From positions 22,943-86,942 of the forward strand of contig NZ_VUMY01000012.1 of NCBI RefSeq assembly GCF_009695935.1: DNA of 64,000 nt, written 5' to 3'. The DNA is from Mobiluncus porci. Lineage in GTDB: Bacteria; Actinomycetota; Actinomycetes; Actinomycetales; Actinomycetaceae. Within the stretch, counting starts at the first letter, position 1. Each line of letters starts with the position of its first letter. Positions 54,105-61,845 of this stretch are shown in pieces. Under the pieces are notes generated by a model. That model saw nothing but the letters and a program-made list of their open reading frames with translations, was not told where the DNA came from and did not search any database. A program made the position numbers and the translations under genes.

Positions 54105-54967
54105 TATGGCTCCAACAATCCCAACAGATAGTTCCCGTAGCCGGATTTCACGAGTGGCTCGGCGACCCTTGCTAGGTCTTCGTCGGTCAGGAAACCGCGA
54201 CGCCAGGCCGCTTCTTCGGGACAGCCGACCTTCAAGTCTTGGCGTTTCTCCACGGTCCTCACGAAGGCCGTCGCGTCCGCGAGCGAATCGAAAGTGCCGG
54301 TATCAAGCCAGGCCGTTCCGCGGGGCAGCACCTCGACCTGGAGTTTTCCGGCTTCCAGGTAGTGGCGGTTGACGTCGGTGATTTCATACTCTCCGCGGGC
54401 GCTCGGCTGGAGGTTCTTCGCGATCTCCACCACGTTGTTGTCGTAGAAGTACAACCCCGGCACAGCATAATTCGACTTCGGGTGTTCCGGTTTTTCTTCA
54501 ATCGAGAGCGCTTTGAAGTTCTCGTCGAATTCCACCACGCCGTAGGCCTTCGGATTGTGGACGTGATAGGCGAAGACCGCGCCGCCGTTGATGCCTTTGA
54601 AACGCTGGAGCTGGTCGCCCATGCCGGGGCCGTAGAAGATATTGTCGCCGAGCACGAGCGCGGCATCTTCGCTACCGATGAAGTCCGCGCCCAAGACAAA
54701 AGCCTGGGCGAGCCCGTTGGGGACCTCTTGAACCACGTATTCGAGATTGATTCCGAACTGGGAACCGTCGCCGAGGAGCCGGTGGAAGGCCGGAGCATCA
54801 TGCGGGGTAGTGATGACGAGAATGTCCCTGATTCCCGCGAGAATCAGCGTCGTGAGCGGATAGTAAACCATAGGTTTGTCATAGACGGGCACGAGCTGCT
54901 TCGAGGTGCCTTGGGTGATGGGATGCAAACGAGTGCCGGAACCGCCGGCGAGAATAATTCCACGCAT
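54104..54967 (-). CDS. rmlA: Glucose-1-phosphate thymidylyltransferase
   Basis: RmlA of 287 residues, first step of dTDP-L-rhamnose synthesis, joining glucose-1-phosphate and d[21 protein letters not shown] is the nucleotide-binding start; [37 protein letters not shown] (metal Asp), [32 protein letters not shown] and [10 protein letters not shown] follow in order. I chose the ATG at 54967, the family start; an ATG four codons up at 54979 has the better AAGGA site. It is divergent from manA; in between, CCAAAT-T-ATTTGG (55013-55025) and GTAGTT/AACTAC (54997-55013) are small inverted repeats. Confidence 0.93.
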   Translation of the reverse strand: MRGIILAGGSGTRLHPITQGTSKQLVPVYDKPMVYYPLTTLILAGIRDILVITTPHDAPAFHRLLGDGSQFGINLEYVVQEVPNGLAQAFVLGADFIGSEDAALVLGDNIFYGPGMGDQLQRFKGINGGAVFAYHVHNPKAYGVVEFDENFKALSIEEKPEHPKSNYAVPGLYFYDNNVVEIAKNLQPSARGEYEITDVNRHYLEAGKLQVEVLPRGTAWLDTGTFDSLADATAFVRTVEKRQDLKVGCPEEAAWRRGFLTDEDLARVAEPLVKSGYGNYLLGLLEP

Positions 54968-55086
54968 GGCTACCACCATACCAATCCTTGCGGGGCGTAG
55001 TTAGGTAAACTACCAAATTATTTGGCTAAACCTCGTCATTAAAGGCAGGTTGTAGATAAAATTGAACAACAGTTTAAGGAGGCCTC

Positions 55087-56286
55087 ATGGAACTGATTAG
55101 TGGAGTGAAAAAACCCTATGTTTGGGGGTCTGACACCGCGATTCAAGAGCATTTCGGGATTGGCGATGAAGGTGAAACCTTAGCGGAAGTCTGGTTTGGG
55201 GCCCACCACCTTTCTCCTTCGCGGCTAGTTTCCGATGAATCCGAGGATCCGATTTCTTTGGAGGATTGGATTGCAGCCGATCCGGAAGGAACCCTGGGAG
55301 CCTCGGTAGTGGAGCGTTTTGGGCCGCGGCTGCCCTACTTGATGAAACTCATCGCTCCCAAGCGCCCCTTGTCGTTGCAGGTGCATCCGGATCGGGATCG
55401 GGCGCAGGTGATGTTTGAGGCCGAGGAACTGGCGGGGATTCCTTTAGACGCGCCGGAACGGATGTATAAAGACCCGAACTATAAGCCGGAAATTATTTAT
55501 GCTTTGACGAAATTCGAGGCCTTGGGCGGTTTCCGAGCTCCGCGGCGGATTGTGGAGATTTTTTCGGATTTGGACACGGAACTGGCGATCCAGATTGTGT
55601 CGATGCTGCGGGCTAAGCCTTCTCCGGAGGGGATTCGTCAAGTAGTTGACCGTTTGTTGAGCCCCCAAACCACTCCCGCACCCGCCCAAGTTGAGGCCAC
55701 GGCCGCGGCCATGAGCGATCGCCTTCAAGCCGGAATCTCGCCGTCAGTAAGGGTGGACCGGATTGTGACGAGCCTCGCGAGGATGTATCCGGGGGATGCT
55801 GGTGCGGTGGTTGCCGCCATGTTGAATCCGGTGACTTTGCGCCCCGGAGAGGTGCTATTTACCCCGCCGGGTGGGATTCACGCCTATATTTCGGGGCTAG
55901 GCGTGGAGATTATGGCTTCCTCGGATAACGTGTTGCGGGCAGGGCTCACCGAGAAACATGTGGATTGCCAGGAGTTGTTGAACTGTCTGGATTATGTGGC
56001 GGCTCCGCCGGTTCGTATCGCGCCGGAATGGGTCACTGATGCCACCCAGGTCTTTTACGCGCCGGTGGATGACTTTGAACTCTCGGTGACGCGCTTGGGA
56101 GACCCGCAACCCATCCCGGGACACGGCGGGCGCATCGTGCTCTGCATCGAAGGCGAGGCCTTCTTAAGTGACAGCGAAACGTCTCAGATGCGCCTTACTC
56201 CAGGTCAGGCCGTGTTCGTGCGGGCGGATAAGATGCCGCTCTATGCCTCCGGCACGGGAGTGATTATGCAATCCGATATTCCGTAG
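55087..56286 (+). CDS. manA: Mannose-6-phosphate isomerase, class I
   Basis: Type I phosphomannose isomerase of 399 residues, interconverting fructose-6-phosphate and mannose-6-phosphate with zinc. LISGVKKPYVWGSDTAI, EVWFGAHHLSPSRL, LPYLMKLIAPKRPLSLQVHPD (zinc-binding Gln/His), PNYKPEIIYALT (Glu) and LFTPPGGIHAYISGLGVEIMASSDNVLRAGLT (His, Arg) are present. The ATG at 55087 follows TTAAGGAGGCC. It feeds mannose into glycans or serves mannose uptake. Mycobacteria keep manA near whiB2 and rml genes, and the same neighbourhood is seen here. Confidence 0.92.
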   Translation: MELISGVKKPYVWGSDTAIQEHFGIGDEGETLAEVWFGAHHLSPSRLVSDESEDPISLEDWIAADPEGTLGASVVERFGPRLPYLMKLIAPKRPLSLQVHPDRDRAQVMFEAEELAGIPLDAPERMYKDPNYKPEIIYALTKFEALGGFRAPRRIVEIFSDLDTELAIQIVSMLRAKPSPEGIRQVVDRLLSPQTTPAPAQVEATAAAMSDRLQAGISPSVRVDRIVTSLARMYPGDAGAVVAAMLNPVTLRPGEVLFTPPGGIHAYISGLGVEIMASSDNVLRAGLTEKHVDCQELLNCLDYVAAPPVRIAPEWVTDATQVFYAPVDDFELSVTRLGDPQPIPGHGGRIVLCIEGEAFLSDSETSQMRLTPGQAVFVRADKMPLYASGTGVIMQSDIP

Positions 56287-56305
56287 TTCGGCGGGCGGCC
56301 TTATC

Positions 56306-56335
56306 GTTCTTGTGTCAAGGCCTTGACACAAGAAC
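56306..56335. promoter_or_regulatory. Operator 1: 30-bp perfect palindrome
   Basis: Left arm GTTCTTGTGTCAAGG (56306-56320) is the exact complement of 56321-56335. The inner TTGTGTCAA/TTGACACAA matches operator 2 in all but one position per half. It covers the -35 hexamer TTGACA (56323-56328). Likely bound by the GntR protein encoded at 57318. Confidence 0.7.
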
Positions 56336-56352
56336 AGCACTCGCGCTAACCT
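56323..56352 (+). promoter_or_regulatory. Promoter of the membrane protein-gntR operon
   Basis: TTGACA (56323-56328), an 18-base spacer and TAACCT (56347-56352). Both hexamers lie within or against the two palindromes, so repressor binding would block polymerase. Confidence 0.55.
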
Positions 56353-56375
56353 TGTATCAAGGCATTGATACAAGG
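56350..56375. promoter_or_regulatory. Operator 2: 26-bp palindrome
   Basis: CCTTGTATCAA (56350-56360) and TTGATACAAGG (56365-56375) are exact complements around GGCA. It overlaps the end of the -10 and the ribosome site AAGGAG (56372-56377). Centre-to-centre distance from operator 1 is 42 bp, four helical turns. Confidence 0.7.
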
Positions 56376-56385
56376 AGTGGTTGCG

Positions 56386-57321
56386 ATGTTTTCACTAACA
56401 GTTGCCGTATTTGCAGTTTTCCCCCTGCTGATGGCCCTGTTTGCCATCTGGTTTTCGACCCGCGTTCCCCGTCGCGAGCTCAAGGCCGCCGCCGATGCCT
56501 ATCCCGAACTTGGTGAGTTTAGTCGTAAAATCTATCGCTCGCGCTTCTGGAACCTCTTGGTTGCTATATTTCTTGCCTGGGCGATATCCAATTTCGACAA
56601 TCTGGGTCGTGGGCTGGTGGTGGCACCGTATGGCTTGGGATTGTGCATGCTTCTCTATATCTTCTATGTCGAAGTCAGATACTACAAAGCTGCACGAACT
56701 CCAGGGGTGGCGAGTCTGGAAAGTCGCGAATTGCGGCGGTATCTCCCGATCTATTACGCCTTGGCAACTTTCACCAGCGTGACTGCCCTGCTCGTTTTGT
56801 TCAGTATTGGTAATGTGCAAGGGGTGGAGGACGACCAGGGCCGAGTTGGTCGCGCAATAAGTGGCGTTTGCGCCGACGGCACAACGACTCTCGCCAGTCC
56901 GTTCCCCGGCTGGTATTACACCCTCCCCTCTATGGTCGGGCTGTTTGCCCTCTTGCTGGCTTACGCGTTCGTCACTTGGTTTATTGCCAAGCGTCCTCGC
57001 AACGGATCGGATGCGCGGCTGGTCGAAATTGACGATGCGCTGCGTCGGGTAGCAACCGAGGGGGCGGTGAGTTCGCTGGCGGTGGGACTCGGGATGAACC
57101 TGGTTATTCTGAGCGCAATGGGTGTGCAAGCCGTCGGTGCTGATTGCGTAAATGATGCCGATAACTTCGTGTGGTTGATTGCCGTTTATGGCGCGGCGAT
57201 CTTCCTGGGATTGAGTCTCGCGGCAGTTGGGATTACGCGTTACCTCGTCCCTCTGAGTGCCGAGTTCGGGGCGCTGCCTGACGAGGTGAAACCTGACACA
57301 ACCGACGGGGAGAAACCATGA
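56386..57321 (+). CDS. DUF1648-like membrane protein of a GntR-controlled operon
   Basis: Membrane protein of 311 residues with seven to eight hydrophobic segments. The ATG at 56386 follows AAGGAG by 8 bases. The first helix is FSLTVAVFAVFPLLMALFAI. The outer loop has two Cys (SGVCADG and GADCVND) that could pair. It resembles the DUF1648/SdpI-like membrane proteins that stand beside YtrA-type regulators, but the match is general. It overlaps gntR by 4 bases. Presumably induced when the GntR protein leaves its operators, for example under cell-wall stress as with YtrA; this is inference. Confidence 0.7.
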   Translation: MFSLTVAVFAVFPLLMALFAIWFSTRVPRRELKAAADAYPELGEFSRKIYRSRFWNLLVAIFLAWAISNFDNLGRGLVVAPYGLGLCMLLYIFYVEVRYYKAARTPGVASLESRELRRYLPIYYALATFTSVTALLVLFSIGNVQGVEDDQGRVGRAISGVCADGTTTLASPFPGWYYTLPSMVGLFALLLAYAFVTWFIAKRPRNGSDARLVEIDDALRRVATEGAVSSLAVGLGMNLVILSAMGVQAVGADCVNDADNFVWLIAVYGAAIFLGLSLAAVGITRYLVPLSAEFGALPDEVKPDTTDGEKP

Positions 57322-57698
57322 GTGTCGCCCTGAAGATTGACCCGGAGGACACGGCTCCTCCTTATGAGCAACTGCGCGCCCAGATCGAGGCGGCAATCAT
57401 TTCCGGAGCCCTGGAAGGCGGGACGAAACTTCCCACCGTGCGTCAACTGGCCGCTGACCTCGAAGTGGCTCCCGGCACAGTGATGAGGGCTTACGCAATG
57501 CTCTCGGAAAGCGGGCTGGTGGAGTCTAGGCGTGGTCGCGGTTCGGTGGTGGCTCTCGGGGTAGCGAATGCTCGCCTTGCGGGGGTCGCGGTTGGTGAAC
57601 TCGCCACGGAGTATGTCCGCAAGGCGCGGTTGCTCGGCGCTCCCGACTCCGAAATCCTGGGACATGTGGAAAACTCCCTGAAGGCTGAGGGCGCTTAA
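57318..57698 (+). CDS. GntR-family regulator, YtrA subfamily
   Basis: Repressor-like protein of 126 residues. PPYEQLRAQIEAAIISGAL, LPTVRQLAADLEVAPGTVMRAYAML and GLVESRRGRGSVV form the GntR winged helix (about 15-78). The short C-terminal part (about 80-126) is all that follows, which fits the YtrA subfamily, where it serves for dimerisation rather than a large ligand domain. Start overlaps the stop of the membrane protein gene (ATGA). It most likely binds the two palindromes at 56306-56375 and so controls its own operon. Confidence 0.88.
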   Translation: MSVALKIDPEDTAPPYEQLRAQIEAAIISGALEGGTKLPTVRQLAADLEVAPGTVMRAYAMLSESGLVESRRGRGSVVALGVANARLAGVAVGELATEYVRKARLLGAPDSEILGHVENSLKAEGA

Positions 57699-57737
57699 GT
57701 GCAGCAACGAAACTCTGTCTAGCTTTGGTGACGTGCC

Positions 57738-57763
57738 AATCTCGGAACTTGAGATTTGTTTTT
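57738..57763 (+). terminator. Short stem-loop with T-tract after gntR
   Basis: AATCTC and GAGATT pair across a 7-base loop and are followed by TGTTTTT, 40 bases after the gntR stop. The stem is short. Confidence 0.45.
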
Positions 57764-57780
57764 CCACCCGCAGTCACACG

Positions 57781-57814
57781 TTTTCCACAGATATTATCCA
57801 CAGGGTGTGGAAAC
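57781..57814. promoter_or_regulatory. Cluster of three DnaA-box-like sites upstream of whiB
   Basis: TTTTCCACA (57781-57789), a perfect TTATCCACA (57794-57802) and the inverted TGTGGAAAC (57806-57814) lie within 34 bp. A weaker TTTTTCCAC stands at 57759. The rest of the 380-bp gap 57699-58078 holds AT-rich sequence and no gene. Confidence 0.5.
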
Positions 57815-58078
57815 CGGAAGTGTGCTCGAAGCGTTGCCTTCCTTAGGGGGCGTATAGACCTAAAACGGGTTTTGTGGCAAACGTTCCATAGGCGTGTCGA
57901 GTAACTGTGAGGTAAATCACAAACTTGTTTCAACTGGGAAATTGAGCGGTTTTCCCCGTATTCAGGCAGAATCTTTCGCCCAAACCGCTTGTGAACCGGA
58001 ATCACAAACGTGTAACTTTGGAATAACGGTTTTCCGAAAACAAATCAGCAAAAGTTGGCAAGAGTGAGGTGTAAAGGT

Positions 58079-58372
58079 ATGTGGAATCTTTTTGGTGAGG
58101 GATCACTGGATTACGCCGATACCCCCTCAACTTTGGAGGATATCCTCAACGGGCCCCTAGCCTGGCAAGCCCAAGCGCTTTGCGCCCAGACAGACCCGGA
58201 AGCCTTCTTTCCCGAAAAGGGTGGCTCCACCCGCGAAGCCAAGGCAGTTTGTGCCCAATGCGAGGTTCGCGCGGAATGCTTGGAATACGCCCTCCAAAAT
58301 GACGAACGCTTCGGAATCTGGGGCGGGCTTTCCGAAAGAGAGCGGCGTCGCTACAAGCGTCGGGTCTCCTAA
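58079..58372 (+). CDS. WhiB-family iron-sulfur transcription factor (WhiB2-like)
   Basis: WhiB-like [4Fe-4S] protein of 97 residues. C35, C58, C61 and C67 (spacing C-x22-C-x2-C-x5-C) bind the cluster, FFPEKGGSTREAKAVC is the conserved segment between, G79-IWGG is the turn, and the basic tail ERERRRYKRR contacts DNA. WhiB proteins work with the housekeeping sigma factor to set promoter choice in development and division. Start is the ATG at 58079 behind AAAGG; an upstream frame from 58055 is not supported. Position near manA and rml genes and ahead of the large GT2 and DUF5719 genes matches WhiB2 loci. Confidence 0.92.
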   Translation: MWNLFGEGSLDYADTPSTLEDILNGPLAWQAQALCAQTDPEAFFPEKGGSTREAKAVCAQCEVRAECLEYALQNDERFGIWGGLSERERRRYKRRVS

Positions 58373-58494
58373 GGCTGCCAATCCCGTCTGCGCCGCCACC
58401 GAAAACCCCGTGTATTGCTGTGATTTGTTTCAAACCTCCCGAATTCAGCCAGCCACCCAAGAAACTCGCGAACTAAAACGTTAACCTTAACCTT

Positions 58495-61400
58495 GTGCCA
58501 CTAACAGTTACCGCTCTCGTCGTCACCTCCGGGGAAACTCCCTACCTGGCGGCCACTTTGCTGGCGGTATCACGACAAACCTTGCGTCCCAAAGAGGTTT
58601 TCGTCATTGACGTATCGCGGTCTGGAGTCGCGCATCGGCAAGGCACCGAGGTCCTTACCGCCCCCGGAGCCTCCAACCTCGGAGCGGCCCTGGAAATCGC
58701 GCGGCAATCCCCGGACTTCCCCCGACTCGAAAGTGAAGCGGCAGTGTGGCTCCTCCACGATGATTCGGCTCCCGCCCCGACTTGCCTCGAAGAGCAAGTA
58801 AAGGTGTATTCCGCTAGTGAAAACACCAAGGTGGTGGGCGCCAAACAGCGGGTCTGGGACAAAGCGGCGCAACTCCTCGAAGTGGGAATTCGCGCTACCG
58901 GCACCGGTCGGCGACTCCAGGAAATGGACGCGGGGGAGATTGACCAGGGGCAATACGACAACCGCACTGATGTCCTCGGGGTGGGAACCGCGGCGATGCT
59001 TCTCGATTGGGACACTTACCTCGAACTAGAGGGATTCAATCCGGCTCTTGGACCCTTCGGTGACGGCCTGGAATTTTCGCGGCGCGTACATCTCGCCGGC
59101 TACCGCGTCCAAGTAGCGCCGAAAGCCGTGGTTTACCACAAACTGGCCGGATATTACGGTCTTCGAGGCCCAGATGGGGGACGTCCCACGCGAGCTTCCC
59201 GCCTGGCTGGCGGAGCCGGTTCGACGCGCGGCTCGGTCGGCGCCCGGGAGGCCTTGCGTCCAGAACCAAAGCGTTCCTTTGCGGCACGTCGCATTTCCCA
59301 GTTGCACAACTGGATGGTCGCAGCCCCGTGGTGGCAGTTTATCTTACTGCCAGCGGTGGTGATTCTCTTGGGAGCCATTCGCGTATTGTGGCGTATCGTC
59401 ACCAAAGAGCCCAAACTTGCGGGGGCAGAAATCAAAGCGACGTTGGTGACCGTTTTCCAACCGCTTTCCGTGTGGAAGGCCCGCCGGAAGCGCTTGCGTC
59501 ATCAAAAGGTTCCCACGCGAACGCTGAAACCTCTCCAAATCAAAGGTTCCCGTATCTGGCAGGCGAAAGCTACCCAGCGAAAAATCGCGAAAGACCAACG
59601 TAAACCCTTGATTAGGGACCACACCGCGCGGATTAACTACGCGGCGGAGAAGAACCTCGATTTGGCTTTGGCCTCGTCTATAGCCCTGGTTCTGGGCGGT
59701 ATTTCCGTCCTGACCGCTCGTTTTGCCATCTCCGGAGTCATGGGCGGAGCCATCCCGAGTCTCCCCGCTGCGGGCTCGACTTTTTGGCATACCCTCGTTT
59801 CCGGCTGGCTCCCCTCCGGTCTCGGTTATGGTTCCCAGATCCTAGCCGCGGATCCCCTGGGGCTACTCCTGGGGATTCTCAGCCAAGCGACCGGCGCTCT
59901 TGGGCTCAAAGCCCCGCTGGTCCTAAGCGTTCTCGGATTCTTGACCCTGCCACTAGCATGGCTGACAGCCTGGTGGGCAAGCGGAGCCCTCACCTCCTCA
60001 CGCCCCCTGCGAGCCACCGTGGCGCTGTCTTGGGCGCTCTCCCCGAATCTTCTGGCTAGCCTCGGGGCAGGTCAGGTTCCGGTGTGGATTCTCGCCTGGA
60101 CGATTCCCCTCTTTGCTGGTTCCCTGGCTCGTGCTTGCGGAAAAGACCAGACCCGCACCGTACTGGGGGACGGGAACGAGCCGGTGACAATCACCATCCA
60201 TTCCGCGCCGATTATTCAAACCGGTGTCGCCGCTCTCACCGGATTTATCGCCGTCGCAGCGAACCAAATTTTGATAGTGCCACTGCTGGTGCTGTTGGCT
60301 TTGGGACTCATCAAAGGGTTCGCCGTGACTGCTCCCGAAAACGAGGATTCCCACCGTGACGCTTCGAATTTCGACTCGACCGGTTTGTCCCGCAAAACCC
60401 GCCTCACTATCCGCCACGCCCTCATCATTGTGGCGCCCTCATTGTGGCTGGTGCTTCCCAATTTGATTCGAACATTGGGGCATCCGACCCAGTGGCCCTT
60501 GTGGATCTCAACCCTGGGAGTGCCCCAAAATGGAACCCCCCCGAACTGGTGGGATCTCCTCACCGGATGGCCCCTGGCCATGCGAACCATGCAGCTTCCA
60601 CTACATATTCCCGCCTGGCAATGGCTCGCCATCCTTCCCGTCACGCTTACCCTCCTCTTGGTCTTGGCGAGTATCGTGCTCCCCAGTCGGCAAACCGCCC
60701 CCCACTTAGCCGGTTTCGTGGCTCTCCTGGGCCTCGCTATCGCATGGTTGTCCTCCGTCACCCCGGTCGCTATCGCGCAAGGGACCCCCGTGACGGCTTG
60801 GGCCGGTCCGGGACTCGCCGTGTACCACGCGAGCCTCCTCGTGGCCGCGGTGATGTTCCTGACAAGATTCCAGGTAGAAAACCCCTTCGAAATCGCGAGC
60901 TGGAGCGAGAAAACCCTCCACGCTTTGCTAGCGGTAGCAGTCTTGATTCCGGTGGTGGGAGTGGCTCCGGGGATTGCCAGCGAGATTGTGGCCCCCACAA
61001 AAAGTAGTTTCCAGCAAACCCGTGCGTTTAGCGAAGAAATGCTTCCCGCCACGATTGCTAATGGACAGGCCGGAACGAAACAGTGGCGTGGCTTGAATCT
61101 CTCCGTGCGTCCGGCCCCGAATCAGTCCACTCTCGTGGATGCCACTTTGTGGCGGGGGTGGCGCGACACGGTCTATGAGGCCTCGCCGTGGGTGAAGATG
61201 AAGAACTATCAAAATGTTGCCGGAACTCGCTCCCCGGACGCGGCCGATGCGGCACTGGCCCGCGCGGTGGCGGCGCTTCTGGGCGGTTCTACGCCGGATC
61301 TCACGGAACAACTGGCGAGCCTGAACGTGAACTATGTGGTGGTAGAAAACACCAAAGACGGCTCCACCACCAGCCTCATTAACGCTTTGGATTCGGCCGA

Positions 61401-61845
61401 GGGATTGGAAAGAGTTACCAAAACGAAGGCGGGAACCGTGTGGCGTTTAGCGGATGAGGCGGTTCCGGCAGGGCTTCTTCGGGTGGCTGAGGCTAAATGG
61501 AGCGGGGGTCGCCCCAACTGGCCGACTCGCGATGCCAGGGCCATCGCTTTGGATATCTCGCCCGCAGGGAGGGCCAAGCTCCCGGCAGGAGATGCGGGAA
61601 GGCTTTTGGCGATTTCGGAGCGGCTGGATCCCAGTTTCACGATTCGGGTTGGTGGAAAACCCTTGGAAGTGGTGGAAAACGGACAGTGGAATGGTCTCTA
61701 TAAACTTCCCGCCGGTGAGGGGGAGCTTACAGTTTCCCATGCCTACCTGCCGCATCAACTTTGGGGAGGGGTTCTCCTGGGGTTCCTCTTTATTGCTTTC
61801 GCAGCAGCACTGCCGCTACGGAGAGTCTCGGAGGTGAGTTTGTGA
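58495..61845 (+). CDS. Large GT2 glycosyltransferase with polytopic membrane domain
   Basis: Membrane glycosyltransferase of 1116 residues. The N-terminal GT2 domain (1-240) has TALVVTSGETPYLAATLLAV, WLLHDDSAPAP (acidic metal site), VLGVGTAAMLLDWDTYLELEGF-like acceptor loop and LGPFGDGLEFSRRVHLAGY. A Gly/Arg-rich linker (about 220-260) leads to a first helix near 280 and then about 12 hydrophobic segments from 395 to 860. The C-terminal 250 residues are extracellular and include VNYVVVENTKDG and end in one more helix. Start is the GTG at 58495, with no clear ribosome site. Such proteins occur after whiB2 in actinobacteria; exact substrate is unknown. The next gene overlaps it by 4 bases. Confidence 0.85.
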   Translation: MPLTVTALVVTSGETPYLAATLLAVSRQTLRPKEVFVIDVSRSGVAHRQGTEVLTAPGASNLGAALEIARQSPDFPRLESEAAVWLLHDDSAPAPTCLEEQVKVYSASENTKVVGAKQRVWDKAAQLLEVGIRATGTGRRLQEMDAGEIDQGQYDNRTDVLGVGTAAMLLDWDTYLELEGFNPALGPFGDGLEFSRRVHLAGYRVQVAPKAVVYHKLAGYYGLRGPDGGRPTRASRLAGGAGSTRGSVGAREALRPEPKRSFAARRISQLHNWMVAAPWWQFILLPAVVILLGAIRVLWRIVTKEPKLAGAEIKATLVTVFQPLSVWKARRKRLRHQKVPTRTLKPLQIKGSRIWQAKATQRKIAKDQRKPLIRDHTARINYAAEKNLDLALASSIALVLGGISVLTARFAISGVMGGAIPSLPAAGSTFWHTLVSGWLPSGLGYGSQILAADPLGLLLGILSQATGALGLKAPLVLSVLGFLTLPLAWLTAWWASGALTSSRPLRATVALSWALSPNLLASLGAGQVPVWILAWTIPLFAGSLARACGKDQTRTVLGDGNEPVTITIHSAPIIQTGVAALTGFIAVAANQILIVPLLVLLALGLIKGFAVTAPENEDSHRDASNFDSTGLSRKTRLTIRHALIIVAPSLWLVLPNLIRTLGHPTQWPLWISTLGVPQNGTPPNWWDLLTGWPLAMRTMQLPLHIPAWQWLAILPVTLTLLLVLASIVLPSRQTAPHLAGFVALLGLAIAWLSSVTPVAIAQGTPVTAWAGPGLAVYHASLLVAAVMFLTRFQVENPFEIASWSEKTLHALLAVAVLIPVVGVAPGIASEIVAPTKSSFQQTRAFSEEMLPATIANGQAGTKQWRGLNLSVRPAPNQSTLVDATLWRGWRDTVYEASPWVKMKNYQNVAGTRSPDAADAALARAVAALLGGSTPDLTEQLASLNVNYVVVENTKDGSTTSLINALDSAEGLERVTKTKAGTVWRLADEAVPAGLLRVAEAKWSGGRPNWPTRDARAIALDISPAGRAKLPAGDAGRLLAISERLDPSFTIRVGGKPLEVVENGQWNGLYKLPAGEGELTVSHAYLPHQLWGGVLLGFLFIAFAAALPLRRVSEVSL

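Noticed and set aside
57781..57814. Replication origin oriC
   Set aside because: Only three boxes, no dnaA/dnaN neighbours and no clear unwinding element with more box arrays; kept as a DnaA-box cluster only.
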